A program made the position numbers and the translations under genes. The notes below the pieces were generated by a model. It was given only the letters and a program-made list of their open reading frames with translations, searched no databases and was not told the origin of the DNA. Of a stretch of DNA of 64,000 nt, positions 54,471-63,597 are shown one piece after another; the first letter of the stretch is position 1, and every line of letters starts with the position of its first letter. The stretch is from Nocardioides donggukensis. GTDB lineage: Bacteria > Actinomycetota > Actinomycetes > Propionibacteriales > Nocardioidaceae. The DNA lies in NCBI RefSeq assembly GCF_014842875.1, contig NZ_JACYXZ010000002.1, forward strand, positions 248,001 through 312,000. Direction: 5' to 3'.

Positions 54471-55979
54471 ATGAGTGTTCGCCGGGTCATGGGTACCGAG
54501 GTCGAGTACGGCATCTCGGTGCAGGGACAGCCGGCGGCGAACCCGATGGTCGCCTCGAGCCAGGTCGTGAACGCCTACGCCACCGCCACCGTCCGGGCCC
54601 GCCGGGCGCGGTGGGACTTCGAGGAGGAGTCACCCCTGCGCGACGCGCGCGGCTTCGACATGTCGCGGCAGGTGGCCGACGCCAGCCAGCTCACCGACGA
54701 GGACATGGGCCTGGCGAACATCATCCTCACCAACGGCGCCCGGCTCTACGTCGACCACGCGCACCCCGAGTACTCCACCCCCGAGGTGACCAACCCGCTG
54801 GACGTCGTCGCCTGGGACAAGGCCGGGGAGCAGGTCATGCTCGACGCCTCGCGGCGCGCCTCCGCGCTCCCGGGCGGGGCGCCGATCGTGCTCTACAAGA
54901 ACAACACCGACAACAAGGGCGCCTCCTACGGCGCGCACGAGAACTACCTGATGCGGCGCTCGACGCCGTTCGCGCACATCGTGCGACACCTCACGCCGTT
55001 CTTCGTCTCCCGCCAGGTCGTCTGCGGGGCCGGCCGGGTCGGGATCGGCCAGGACGGACGCGGTCACGGCTTCCAGGTCAGTCAGCGTGCCGACTACTTC
55101 GAGGTCGAGGTGGGGCTGGAGACGACGCTCAAGCGCCCGATCATCAACACCCGCGACGAGCCGCACGCCGACCCGGAGAAGTACCGCCGTCTGCACGTGA
55201 TCATCGGGGACGCCAACCTCGCCGAGGTTTCGACGTACCTCAAGGTCGGCACCACCGCGCTGGTGCTGGCGATGATCGAGGACCGCTACCTCACCCGCGA
55301 CCTCGCCCTCGAGACGCCCGTGGCCTCGCTGAGGGCGATCTCCCACGACCCGACCTGCACCGGGCTGGTCCGGCTCATGGACGGCCGCCGGCTGACCGCC
55401 GTCCAGCTGCAGATGGAGTACCTCGACCTCGCCCGCAAGTACGTCGACGAGGTGCTGGGCGCCGACGTCGACACCCAGACCCGCGACGTGCTCAGCCGGT
55501 GGGAGTCGGTGCTGACCCGGCTCGAGACCGACCCCCTGTCGTGCGCCACCGAGCTCGACTGGGTGGCGAAGCTGCGGCTGCTCGAGCAGTACCGCGACCG
55601 GGACGGCCTGGAGTGGGACGACCCGAAGCTGGCGCTGATCGACCTGCAGTACTCCGACATCCGCCCGGACAAGGGGCTCTACCACCAGCTGGTGCGGCGC
55701 GGCCGGATCGAGCGGCTGCTCGACGACGCCACCGTGGAGGCGGCCATGCACGACCCGCCGCACGACACCCGCGCCTACTTCCGCGGTCGCTGCCTGGAGA
55801 AGTACGCCGAGCACGTCGCGGCCGCGTCGTGGGACTCGGTCATCCTCGACCTCCCCGGTCGCGAGTCGCTGCAGCGGATCCCGACGATCGACCCGCTGCG
55901 CGGCAGCCGGGCGCACGTCGGCGAGCTGCTCGACCGCTGCGACACCGCCGAGCAGCTCTTCGCCGCCCTGACCCGCTGA
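54471..55979 (+). CDS. dop: Pup deamidase/depupylase
   Basis: A 502-residue carboxylate-amine-ligase-fold protein. The first residues ([15 protein letters not shown]) carry the metal/ATP glutamates, followed by the Dop-specific loop after [55 protein letters not shown] and [19 protein letters not shown] are shared with PafA. Dop hydrolyses the isopeptide bond between Pup and target lysines and, in species with Pup ending in Gln, deamidates Pup. Here Pup ends in Glu, so only depupylation should be needed. It lies 62 nt upstream of pup. Confidence 0.96.
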   Translation: MSVRRVMGTEVEYGISVQGQPAANPMVASSQVVNAYATATVRARRARWDFEEESPLRDARGFDMSRQVADASQLTDEDMGLANIILTNGARLYVDHAHPEYSTPEVTNPLDVVAWDKAGEQVMLDASRRASALPGGAPIVLYKNNTDNKGASYGAHENYLMRRSTPFAHIVRHLTPFFVSRQVVCGAGRVGIGQDGRGHGFQVSQRADYFEVEVGLETTLKRPIINTRDEPHADPEKYRRLHVIIGDANLAEVSTYLKVGTTALVLAMIEDRYLTRDLALETPVASLRAISHDPTCTGLVRLMDGRRLTAVQLQMEYLDLARKYVDEVLGADVDTQTRDVLSRWESVLTRLETDPLSCATELDWVAKLRLLEQYRDRDGLEWDDPKLALIDLQYSDIRPDKGLYHQLVRRGRIERLLDDATVEAAMHDPPHDTRAYFRGRCLEKYAEHVAAASWDSVILDLPGRESLQRIPTIDPLRGSRAHVGELLDRCDTAEQLFAALTR

Positions 55980-56028
55980 AAGCTCGACGGGATCGGCCCG
56001 GTTCCGCCACCGATGCGGGTGGACTGGA

Positions 56029-56034
56029 TAGGGT
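56029..56034 (+). promoter_or_regulatory. Leaderless -10 element of pup
   Basis: TAGGGT ends 7 nt before the ATG at 56042, giving pup its own promoter apart from dop. Confidence 0.62.
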
Positions 56035-56041
56035 CACCGGT

Positions 56042-56245
56042 ATGGCACAGGAGCAGAAGCAGCCGAAGAAGTCCACGGAGGACGCCGAGGCGGCGGAGGT
56101 GTCCGAGACCTCCGAGTCGGCGGTCACCGAGCGCAAGGAGCAGCTCGACGAGGACATCGACGCGATCCTCGACGAGATCGACGACGTGCTGGAGTCCAAC
56201 GCCGAGGACTTCGTGAAGTCGTTCATCCAGAAGGGCGGCGAGTGA
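56042..56245 (+). CDS. pup: Prokaryotic ubiquitin-like protein Pup (Gly-Gly-Glu form)
   Basis: A 67-residue, highly acidic, mostly disordered modifier. The N terminus ([16 protein letters not shown]) threads into the ATPase. The central helical part ([29 protein letters not shown]) binds the Arc coiled coil. The C terminus is IQKGGE, with a GAG codon for Glu. PafA couples this terminal Glu to lysines of target proteins. Gene order pup-prcB-prcA is compact: prcB starts 5 nt after the pup stop. Confidence 0.97.
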   Translation: MAQEQKQPKKSTEDAEAAEVSETSESAVTERKEQLDEDIDAILDEIDDVLESNAEDFVKSFIQKGGE

Positions 56246-56249
56246 CCCG

Positions 56250-57092
56250 GTGAGCGTGCCCGTCGCCGGGTCCCGGCTGCCCGATGCCTTCCTGACCCCC
56301 GGCACCTCGTCGTTCGCTGACTTCCTGGGTGCCGCTGCCCCCGACCTGCTGCCGTCGGCGCGGTCGGTGCCCCAGGGCAACGCCGGCGACCTGGCCCCGC
56401 ACGGCACCACGATCGTGGCCGCCACCTTCCCCGGAGGGGTGGTGATGGCCGGCGACCGGCGCGCCACCATGGGCAACGTGATCGCCCAGCGGGACATCGA
56501 GAAGGTCTTCCCCGCCGACGAGTTCAGCTGTGTCGGGATCGCCGGCACGGCCGGGCTGGCCGTGGAGATGGTGCGGCTGTTCCAGACCGAGCTCGAGCAC
56601 TACGAGAAGATCGAGGGCACCACGCTGTCGATGGACGGCAAGGCGAACCGGCTGGCCGCCCTGATCCGGGCCAACCTCGGCATGGCGATGCAGGGCCTGG
56701 CCGTGGTGCCGCTGTTCGCCGGCTACGACCTGACCGCGGAGCAGGGACGGATCTTCTCCTACGACGTGACCGGCGGCCGCTACGAGGAGACCGCCTTCCA
56801 CGCGGTGGGGTCCGGCTCGATGTTCGCCCGCGGGGCGTTGAAGAAGCTCTACCGCGAGGACCTCGACGAGAGCGGGTGCGTCACCGCGACCATCCAGGCG
56901 CTCTACGACGCCGCCGACGACGACTCGGCCACGGGCGGTCCCGACCTGGCCCGCCGGATCTTCCCCGTCGTGCAGGTGACCACCGCGAGCGGGGGCCGCC
57001 GCCTGCCCGACGCCGAGGTGGCCGCCGTGGCCGACACCGTGATCGCCGCCCGGATGGACCGGCCCGACGGCCCGGCCGCGGCCCTGACCTGA
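56250..57092 (+). CDS. prcB: 20S proteasome beta subunit
   Basis: A 280-residue catalytic subunit made as a precursor. Cleavage at [10 protein letters not shown] exposes Thr53 as the N-terminal nucleophile. The active-site lysine is in [20 protein letters not shown]. The 52-residue propeptide is of typical actinobacterial length. GTG 56250 gives the usual precursor; GTG 56256 is possible. It forms the inner rings of the chamber with PrcA outside. Confidence 0.96.
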   Translation: MSVPVAGSRLPDAFLTPGTSSFADFLGAAAPDLLPSARSVPQGNAGDLAPHGTTIVAATFPGGVVMAGDRRATMGNVIAQRDIEKVFPADEFSCVGIAGTAGLAVEMVRLFQTELEHYEKIEGTTLSMDGKANRLAALIRANLGMAMQGLAVVPLFAGYDLTAEQGRIFSYDVTGGRYEETAFHAVGSGSMFARGALKKLYREDLDESGCVTATIQALYDAADDDSATGGPDLARRIFPVVQVTTASGGRRLPDAEVAAVADTVIAARMDRPDGPAAALT

Positions 57093-57106
57093 GGGGACAC
57101 CGACCC

Positions 57107-57937
57107 ATGAGCATGCCGTTCTACGTCTCGCCCGAGCAGCTGATGAAGGACCGCGCGGACTTCGCGCGCAAGGGGATCGCCCGGGGACGGTCGGTCGTCG
57201 CCGTCCAGTACGCCGACGGCGTGCTGTTCGTCTCGGAGAACCCCTCCCAGGCCCTGCACAAGGTCTCGGAGATCTACGACCGGATCGCGTTCGCCGCCGT
57301 CGGTCGCTACAACGAGTTCGAGAACCTCCGGATCGCGGGGGTCCGGCTGGCGGACATGCGCGGCTACGCCTACGACCGCCGCGACGTCACCGGCCGCGGG
57401 CTGGCCAACGCCTACGCCCAGACCCTCGGCACGATCTTCTCCAGCGGCGGCGAGAAGCCCTACGAGGTGGAGATCTTCGTCGCCGAGATCGGCGACGAGG
57501 CGGCGGACGACCAGATCTACCGGCTCACCTACGACGGGCAGGTCGCCGACGAGCACCGCTTCGCCGTGATGGGCGGAGCCGCGGACGTGGTCGCCGAGCG
57601 GCTCACCGAGCGGCACGTCGACGGCGCGCCGTTGCGGGACGCGGTGTCGGTGGCGGTGGCCGCCCTCGGCCACTCCGACAGCGGTGACCGGGTGATCCCG
57701 GTCGAGGACCTCGAGGTCGCCGTGCTGGACCGGACCCGCACCCGGCCGCGCAAGTTCCGCCGGCTCCCGGTCGCGGTGCTCACCGAGCTCCTCGGGGCGC
57801 GGGAGGCCTCCGAGCCGGAGCCGGCTCCCTCAGGGGCCCCGGAGTCCGCCACGGAGTCGTCCCCGGAGCCCACCCCGGAGTCGGGGGACCAGCCTCCGGT
57901 GGCGCCACCGGGCGATCCGGGCGAGCCGCTGACGTGA
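57107..57937 (+). CDS. prcA: 20S proteasome alpha subunit
   Basis: A 276-residue alpha subunit starting [41 protein letters not shown], where the N-terminal octapeptide gates the pore and [12 protein letters not shown] is the alpha-type helix. It lacks the catalytic threonine. A Pro/Glu/Ser-rich tail after residue 230 is common in actinobacteria. The ATG lies 14 nt after prcB with a GAGGGGAC site. Behind the gene, GCGTGG-cgc-CCACGC may act as a weak terminator before the pafA promoter. Confidence 0.96.
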   Translation: MSMPFYVSPEQLMKDRADFARKGIARGRSVVAVQYADGVLFVSENPSQALHKVSEIYDRIAFAAVGRYNEFENLRIAGVRLADMRGYAYDRRDVTGRGLANAYAQTLGTIFSSGGEKPYEVEIFVAEIGDEAADDQIYRLTYDGQVADEHRFAVMGGAADVVAERLTERHVDGAPLRDAVSVAVAALGHSDSGDRVIPVEDLEVAVLDRTRTRPRKFRRLPVAVLTELLGAREASEPEPAPSGAPESATESSPEPTPESGDQPPVAPPGDPGEPLT

Positions 57938-57978
57938 GCCGGGCCTGCGTGGCGCCCACGCGGTTCGCCCCCCGGGCC

Positions 57979-57984
57979 TAGGCT
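57979..57984 (+). promoter_or_regulatory. Leaderless -10 element (TAGGCT) of pafA
   Basis: TAGGCT ends 6 nt before the ATG at 57991. Confidence 0.65.
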
Positions 57985-57990
57985 GTCGGC

Positions 57991-59352
57991 ATGGACCGCC
58001 GGATCTTCGGGATCGAGAACGAGTACGGCGTCACGTGCACGTTCCGGGGGCAGCGGAGGCTGAGCCCGGACGAGGTGGCCCGCTACCTGTTCCGCAAGGT
58101 CGTGTCCTGGGGCCGCTCGAGCAACGTCTTCCTCCGCAACGGCGCCCGGCTCTACCTCGACGTGGGCAGCCACCCGGAGTACGCCACCCCCGAGTGCGAC
58201 GACATCGTCGAGCTGGTCACCCACGACAAGGCCGGCGAGCGGGTCCTCGAAGGGCTGCTCGTGGACGCCGAGCAGCGGCTCCACGACGAGGGCATCTCGG
58301 GCGACATCTACCTGTTCAAGAACAACACGGACTCGGCCGGCAACTCCTACGGCTGCCACGAGAACTACCTGGTCGGCCGGCAGGGCGAGTTCAGCCGGCT
58401 GGCCGACATCCTGATCCCGTTCCTGGTCACCCGGCAGATCGTGGTCGGGGCCGGCAAGATCATCCAGACCCCGCGGGGTGCGTCGTACTCGGTCAGCCAG
58501 CGTGCCGAGCACATCTGGGAGGGCGTCTCCAGCGCCACCACCCGCAGCCGGCCGATCATCAACACCCGCGACGAGCCGCACGCGGACGCCGAGAAGTACC
58601 GCCGGCTGCACGTGATCGTGGGCGACTCGAACATGAGCGAGACGACCACCATGCTCAAGGTGGCCAGCTGCGACCTGGTGCTGCGGATGATCGAGGAGGG
58701 CGTGGTGATGCGCGACCTCACGATGGAGAACCCGATCCGGGCGATCCGGGAGATCTCGCACGACGTCACCGGTCGGCGCAAGGTGCGCCTGGCCAACGGC
58801 CGCGAGGCCAGCGCCCTGGACATCCAGCTGGAGTACCTCACCAAGGCCCGGGACTTCGTCGACCGCCGGGAGCTGCGGACGCCGGTGATCGACGCCGCTC
58901 TCGACCTCTGGGAGCGGGGCCTCAAGGCCATCGAGTCCGAGGACCTCGACTCCGTGGACCGGGAGATCGACTGGGTGATCAAGTGGAAGCTCATCGAGCG
59001 GTACCGGCACAAGCACGGGCTGCCGCTCGGCCACCCGCGGATCGCCCAGCTCGACCTCGCCTACCACGACATCCACCGCGGGCGCGGGCTCTACTACCTG
59101 CTCGAAAAGCGCGGCGCGGTGGCCCGGGTGACCAGCGACCTCGCGGTCTTCACCGCCAAGTCGGTGCCGCCCCAGAACACGCGGGCCCGGCTCCGGGGCG
59201 AGTTCATCAAGCGGGCGCAGGAGCGGCGCCGCGACTTCACCGTCGACTGGGTGCACCTCAAGCTCAACGACCAGGCGCAGCGCACCGTCCTCTGCAAGGA
59301 CCCGTTCCGGGCCGCCGACGAGCGGGTGCAGCGGCTCATCGACGGCATGTGA
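57991..59352 (+). CDS. pafA: Pup-protein ligase
   Basis: A 453-residue ligase that activates the terminal glutamate of Pup with ATP and joins it to target lysines. It shares the carboxylate-amine-ligase fold with Dop: [14 protein letters not shown] at the N terminus with metal-binding Glu residues, [40 protein letters not shown] and [19 protein letters not shown]. It lacks the Dop-specific insert. The C-terminal domain ends in [18 protein letters not shown]. Confidence 0.97.
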   Translation: MDRRIFGIENEYGVTCTFRGQRRLSPDEVARYLFRKVVSWGRSSNVFLRNGARLYLDVGSHPEYATPECDDIVELVTHDKAGERVLEGLLVDAEQRLHDEGISGDIYLFKNNTDSAGNSYGCHENYLVGRQGEFSRLADILIPFLVTRQIVVGAGKIIQTPRGASYSVSQRAEHIWEGVSSATTRSRPIINTRDEPHADAEKYRRLHVIVGDSNMSETTTMLKVASCDLVLRMIEEGVVMRDLTMENPIRAIREISHDVTGRRKVRLANGREASALDIQLEYLTKARDFVDRRELRTPVIDAALDLWERGLKAIESEDLDSVDREIDWVIKWKLIERYRHKHGLPLGHPRIAQLDLAYHDIHRGRGLYYLLEKRGAVARVTSDLAVFTAKSVPPQNTRARLRGEFIKRAQERRRDFTVDWVHLKLNDQAQRTVLCKDPFRAADERVQRLIDGM

Positions 59353-59373
59353 GGCCGGCGCCCGCCCTCCGGC

Positions 59374-59379
59374 TAGGCT
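59374..59379 (+). promoter_or_regulatory. -10 element (TAGGCT) of the FKBP lipoprotein gene, leadered
   Basis: TAGGCT lies 39 nt before the TTG start at 59419, so this gene, unlike pafA, has a leader. The leader contains AAAAGGTGATCC, a strong match to the 16S anti-Shine-Dalgarno complement. Confidence 0.5.
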
Positions 59380-59418
59380 GTGCCCGCTCGTCGACCCCCA
59401 CGTCAAAAGGTGATCCCC

Positions 59419-60387
59419 TTGCGTCGCGTCCCCGCCCTCCCCGGTTCCTCCGCCGTGCTGCCCGCGGTGCTGCTGGCCCTCGGGCTGGGCGGCCTGACCG
59501 CCTGCGGCACCGACGACGGGAGCGGGAGCATCGACGGCGGCGCCGCCGCAGCCGGGACGGTGACGGTCTCGGGTGACTTCGGGAAGGCGCCCAAGGTCAA
59601 GTACGACGGGAGGCTGGGGCAGGAGACCTCCGAGACGACCGTCCTCACGGAGGGCGAGGGAGCCGACGTCGAGGACGGCGAGTCCGCGATGGTGCACCTC
59701 TACATCGGCAACGGCTTCAGCGGTGAGAAGGCCTACAGCACCTACGACGACAACCGTCCGACCGTGCTCGAGGTCGGGGAGAACAGCCTCCCGGCCCTGC
59801 GCGAGGCCGTGGTCGGGCACCCCGCCGGCTCCCGCGTCCAGGTGCTCGCCGCGCCCGAGGACGCCTACGGCGAGGCCGGCAACCCGAACCTCTTCATCGG
59901 CAACGGGGACTCCGTGGTCTTCGTCGTGGACATCCTCTCCACGGTCCTCGACGGGCCCGAGGGCGCTGAGCAGGAGGCGCCGGCCGGCCTCCCGTCGATC
60001 ACCGAGACGGACGGCACGGTCACCGCGCTCGACTTCGCCGACGCCGAGCCGGCCGGCAAGGGCCTGCAGGTGGTGACGCTGGTGGAGGGCGAGGGCCCCG
60101 AGATCGAGAAGGGCTCGTTCCTGGCGATGCACTACCTCGGGCAGGTCGAGGGCAAGAAGAAGCCGTTCGATGAGAACTACTCCGCCGAGGCGATCACGCC
60201 GTTCCGGATCGGCAAGGGCGACCTCATCAAGGGCTGGGACGAGGGCCTCGTGGGCGTCCCCGTGGGCAGCCGGGTGATGCTCGTCGTGCCGCCGCGCTTC
60301 GGCTACGGTGCCAAGGGCAACGACGGCGCCGGCATCAAGGGCACCGACACGATCTACTTCGTGATCGACGTGCTCGGCGTCAGCTGA
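59419..60387 (+). CDS. FKBP-type peptidyl-prolyl isomerase lipoprotein with two FKBP domains
   Basis: A 322-residue extracytoplasmic folding factor. The signal peptide ends in the lipobox LTAC (Cys29). The first FKBP-like domain (about 70-180, VEDGESAMVHLYIGNGFSG) is divergent. The second (about 215-322, IEKGSFLAMHYLGQVEG, GWDEGLVGVPVGSRVMLVVPPRFGYGAKG) has the normal FKBP pattern. TTG 59419 was chosen for its strong AAAAGGTGATCC site; GTG 59410 would overlap that site. It sits between pafA and pafB, as is usual in this group. Confidence 0.9.
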   Translation: MRRVPALPGSSAVLPAVLLALGLGGLTACGTDDGSGSIDGGAAAAGTVTVSGDFGKAPKVKYDGRLGQETSETTVLTEGEGADVEDGESAMVHLYIGNGFSGEKAYSTYDDNRPTVLEVGENSLPALREAVVGHPAGSRVQVLAAPEDAYGEAGNPNLFIGNGDSVVFVVDILSTVLDGPEGAEQEAPAGLPSITETDGTVTALDFADAEPAGKGLQVVTLVEGEGPEIEKGSFLAMHYLGQVEGKKKPFDENYSAEAITPFRIGKGDLIKGWDEGLVGVPVGSRVMLVVPPRFGYGAKGNDGAGIKGTDTIYFVIDVLGVS

Positions 60388-60418
60388 GCACCGAGACCGG
60401 CCGGGCAGGGGGAGCAGG

Positions 60419-61402
60419 GTGACCAAGAGCGAGCGGCTCCTGAACCTGCTCATCCTGCTGCTCGTCCAGCGGCACTACCTCCCGAAGGCACGGATCCGGG
60501 AGATGGTGCCCCCGTACCGCTCCGCCACCGACGAGGCCTTCGAGCGGATGTTCGAGCGGGACAAGGACGAGCTGCGGGCGCTCGGCGTCCCGGTCCAGGT
60601 GGCCGGCACCGACGCGTTCTTCGACGACGAGCCCGGCTACCGGATCCGTCAGGAGGAGTTCGCGCTGCCGGGCATCGATCTCACCGCCGACGAGGCGGCG
60701 GTGGTCGGCCTGGCCACCCGGGTGTGGCAGCACGCGGGGCTGGCCGCGGCCACCAGCGACGCGTTGGCGAAGCTGGCCGCCGGGGGCGTGAGCGTCGACC
60801 GCAGCCGGCTCGACCTCGCGCCCGTGGTCGTGACCGACGACGACCCGCACTTCGAGGCCTTCTGGCAGGCCTCGCTCGACCGGGTCCGGGTGAGCTTCGG
60901 CTACCGCCGACGCGGCAGCGCCGAGCCCGCGACCCGCACCCTGGAGCCCTGGGGCGTGGTGTCCTTCTCCGGGCGCTGGTACGTCGTGGGCCGCGACGTG
61001 GACCGGGGCGAGGAGCGGATGTTCCGGCTCTCCCGGGTCCAGGGCCCGGTCCGGCGGTCCGGACGGGGCGGTGCGTTCTCGGTGCCCGCCGGCACCGACC
61101 TGCGCGAGCTGACCCGCCGGCTGGCCCCCGGCCCGGCCACCCAGCAGGCCACCGTCCTGGTGCGGGCCGGCACCTGCCTGGCGCTGCGGCGCGCCGCGGC
61201 CGTCGTGGGGGAGGGCGTCGGGGAGGGCGTGACCGGCCCGGACCCGAGCAGCGACTGGGACCGGCTGCAGGTGGAGTTCTCCTCGCCGGACATGCTCGCC
61301 GACGAGCTGCTCGCCCTCGGCGCCGACGTCTACGTCGAGGACCCGCCGGCCGTGCGGGACGCCGTGGTCTCCCGGCTCGCCGCCGTGGTGGGGTCGGCAT
61401 GA
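60419..61402 (+). CDS. pafB: WYL-domain transcriptional activator PafB
   Basis: A 327-residue regulator: an N-terminal winged helix (KSERLLNLLILLLVQRHYLPKARIREMVPPYR), the WYL domain (about 140-215, RVRVSFGYRRRGSAEPATRTLEPWGVVSFSGRWYVVGRD) and the WCX extension. PafB and PafC form a heterodimer that activates RecA-NDp promoters after DNA damage in mycobacteria, apparently by sensing single-stranded DNA. GTG 60419 has GGGGGAG upstream. It overlaps pafC (ATGA). A target-type promoter is present at 5571-5593. Confidence 0.94.
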   Translation: MTKSERLLNLLILLLVQRHYLPKARIREMVPPYRSATDEAFERMFERDKDELRALGVPVQVAGTDAFFDDEPGYRIRQEEFALPGIDLTADEAAVVGLATRVWQHAGLAAATSDALAKLAAGGVSVDRSRLDLAPVVVTDDDPHFEAFWQASLDRVRVSFGYRRRGSAEPATRTLEPWGVVSFSGRWYVVGRDVDRGEERMFRLSRVQGPVRRSGRGGAFSVPAGTDLRELTRRLAPGPATQQATVLVRAGTCLALRRAAAVVGEGVGEGVTGPDPSSDWDRLQVEFSSPDMLADELLALGADVYVEDPPAVRDAVVSRLAAVVGSA

Positions 61403-62379
61403 GCGCCGGGGCCAAGGAGCAGGTCGGCCGGCTGCTGGCGCTGGTGCCGCTGATCCAGCGGCGCGGTCCGATGCGGGTCGCCGACGCCGCCCGGGAGCTG
61501 GACGTGGATCCCGGGCAGCTGGTGAAGGACCTGCGGGTGCTGGTCTACTGCGGCTGGCCGGGGTGGCTGCCCGGCGATCTGATCGAGGTCGACCTCGACG
61601 CCCTGGACGGCGAGCAGGTCATCCGGATCACCAACGCCGACTACCTCCGGGCGCCGCTGCGGCTCTCGCCGGCCGAGGCATCGGCGATCATCGTGGCGCT
61701 GCGGACCCTGCGTGCCTCGGCGGAGCCGGCCACGCTCGACAGCCTGGACCGGGCGCTCGCCAAGCTGGAGGCGGCCGCGGAGGACGGCCGGGCCGCTGCC
61801 CACGTCGACGTGCTGGTGCCCGACGAGGCACGCGAGCTGGCCGGCATCCGGTCCCGCCTCGACCAGGCGGTGCGGGAGGGTCGACAGGTGCGGCTGACCT
61901 ACCACGTCCCGGCCCGCGACGAGAACACCGATCGCGTCGTCGACCCGATGTCTCTCGTCGACGCCCACGGCAAGGGCTACCTCCAGGGCTGGTGCCACGC
62001 CGCCGAGGCCCGGCGACTGTTCCGCCTGGACCGGATCGTCGAGGCAGAGGTGCTGGGGGCCGCCGCCACCGAGCACCCCGAGGAGGTGCCGGTGGACCTG
62101 TCGGAGGGGCTGTTCCGACCGTCCCCGGACATGCCGGTGGTCACCCTGGCCCTGGCCCCGGAGGCACGCTGGGTGGCGGAGTACTACCCGGTGCAGGACT
62201 CCCGGGAGACCGGCGACGGGGGGCTCGAGGTCGACCTCGTCGTCGCCGACCGGCGCTGGCTGCTGCGGCTGCTCCTGCGGCTGGCACCCCACGCCGAGGT
62301 CCGCGAGGGCGGCGAGCTGGCCGGGGAGTTCCACGACGCGGCCCGGGCGGCACTCGGCCTGTATGACGACCCGGCGTAG
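61399..62379 (+). CDS. pafC: WYL-domain transcriptional activator PafC
   Basis: A 326-residue partner of PafB: an N-terminal helix-turn-helix (GRLLALVPLIQRRGPMRVADAARELDVDPGQLVKDLRVLVYCG), a linker, the WYL domain (GRQVRLTYHVPARDENTDRVVDPMSLVDAHGKGYLQGWCHAAEARRLFRLDRI) and a WCX C terminus. Together the two proteins bind upstream of RecA-NDp promoters. The stop codon TAG lies inside a TAGGAT element that may start tatA transcription. Confidence 0.94.
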   Translation: MSAGAKEQVGRLLALVPLIQRRGPMRVADAARELDVDPGQLVKDLRVLVYCGWPGWLPGDLIEVDLDALDGEQVIRITNADYLRAPLRLSPAEASAIIVALRTLRASAEPATLDSLDRALAKLEAAAEDGRAAAHVDVLVPDEARELAGIRSRLDQAVREGRQVRLTYHVPARDENTDRVVDPMSLVDAHGKGYLQGWCHAAEARRLFRLDRIVEAEVLGAAATEHPEEVPVDLSEGLFRPSPDMPVVTLALAPEARWVAEYYPVQDSRETGDGGLEVDLVVADRRWLLRLLLRLAPHAEVREGGELAGEFHDAARAALGLYDDPA

Positions 62380-62382
62380 GAT
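62377..62382 (+). promoter_or_regulatory. -10-like element (TAGGAT) for tatA
   Basis: TAGGAT overlaps the pafC stop and lies 32 nt before the tatA ATG. The leader carries GTGAGGAC near the start. Confidence 0.4.
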
Positions 62383-62414
62383 GACCACGTCACGACGGAC
62401 AATGTGAGGACCTC

Positions 62415-62717
62415 ATGAGCACGCACATCACCGGCCACCTCATCGGCGGCCTCGGCACGCCCGAGCTGCTGATCATCTTCGCCGTGATCATCCTCCTGTT
62501 CGGTGCCGCCAAGCTGCCCGAGCTGGCGCGCGGCAGCGGCCGGGCGCTGCGGATCTTCAAGGCCGAGACCAAGGGTCTCGACGGGGGAGACGAGTCCGAC
62601 GACGTGGAGTCGGGCACCGACCGCGGGACGATGAGCGCCGAGGAGCGGGAGCTCAAGGCCCGCAACGCCGAGTCGGAGCGGATCGCGCGCGAGCACCGCG
62701 ACGGCACCACCAGCTGA
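62415..62717 (+). CDS. tatA: Twin-arginine translocase subunit TatA
   Basis: A 100-residue TatA: a short N-terminal membrane helix (ELLIIFAVIILLFGAAKLPELARGSGRALRIFK), which includes the hinge and the FGAxKLPELARxxG signature, then an amphipathic helix and a charged cytoplasmic tail. It forms the pore for folded proteins in the Tat pathway. It is followed by tatC after 7 nt. Confidence 0.95.
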   Translation: MSTHITGHLIGGLGTPELLIIFAVIILLFGAAKLPELARGSGRALRIFKAETKGLDGGDESDDVESGTDRGTMSAEERELKARNAESERIAREHRDGTTS

Positions 62718-62724
62718 CTTGGCC

Positions 62725-63567
62725 ATGTCCGTGACCGGCCTGGTCGACCTGGTCCGCGGTCGACCCCGGCACCCGATGGGTGCCGACGGGCGGATGGCCC
62801 TCTCGGACCACTTCCGCGAGCTGCGGGCCAGGCTGATCAAGTCGGCGATCGCCGTGGTGGTGGCGTTCGGCTTCGCGCTGTACTTCTACGACCAGCTGCT
62901 CGACCTGATCACGGTCCCCTACTACGAGGCCGTGGAGGGGCTCGACGGCAGGGTGGACACCCGGCTCGTCGTGAACAACATCACCGGCGGCCTCATGCTG
63001 CAGCTCAAGCTGTGCGGGGTGGCCGCGATCGTCGGGGCCAGTCCGGTGTGGCTCTACCAGATCTGGGGCTTCCTCCTGCCCGGCCTGCACCGCAACGAGC
63101 TGATGTGGTCGCGGATCTTCGCCGCCGTCGCCGGGCCGCTGTTCTTCGCCGGGGTCGCGCTCGGCTACTTCGTGCTCCCCAAGGGCATGGAGGTGCTGAT
63201 CAACTTCACGCCGGCCGGCTCGGAGAACCTCAACGAGTTCTCCACCTACTTCAGCTTCGTGACCCGGATGCTGCTGGTGTTCGGGATCGCGCTCGAGATC
63301 CCGCTGTTCGTGGTGATGCTGAACCTGGTCGGGGTGCTCTCCGGCCGGGCGATCGGGCGGCACCGCCCGTGGATCGTGCTGGGCACGTTCGTCTTCGCGG
63401 CCGTCGCCACCCCGAGCACCGACCCGTTCGCGATGTCCGCGCTCGCGATCACCATGAGTCTGCTGTTCCTGATCTCGGAGATGATCGCACGCACGGTCGA
63501 CCGGATCCGGGGCCGGAACCGGTCCGGCACCGACCAGTGGGCCGACGACGAGACGTCCACGCTGTGA
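62725..63567 (+). CDS. tatC: Twin-arginine translocase subunit TatC
   Basis: A 280-residue TatC with six membrane helices. The conserved N-terminal segment MALSDHFRELRARLIKSA, the Pro-rich loop ASPVWLYQIWGFLLPGLHRNE and the FxxE-like region preceding IPLFVVMLNLVGVLSG are present. It binds twin-arginine signal peptides. ATG 62725 was chosen over TTG 62719. A basic and acidic C-terminal tail is cytoplasmic. It completes the PafBC-TatAC order seen in actinobacteria. Confidence 0.96.
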   Translation: MSVTGLVDLVRGRPRHPMGADGRMALSDHFRELRARLIKSAIAVVVAFGFALYFYDQLLDLITVPYYEAVEGLDGRVDTRLVVNNITGGLMLQLKLCGVAAIVGASPVWLYQIWGFLLPGLHRNELMWSRIFAAVAGPLFFAGVALGYFVLPKGMEVLINFTPAGSENLNEFSTYFSFVTRMLLVFGIALEIPLFVVMLNLVGVLSGRAIGRHRPWIVLGTFVFAAVATPSTDPFAMSALAITMSLLFLISEMIARTVDRIRGRNRSGTDQWADDETSTL

Positions 63568-63597
63568 GCGGCGGGTGAGCAGCGGGTGAGCGGCGGG

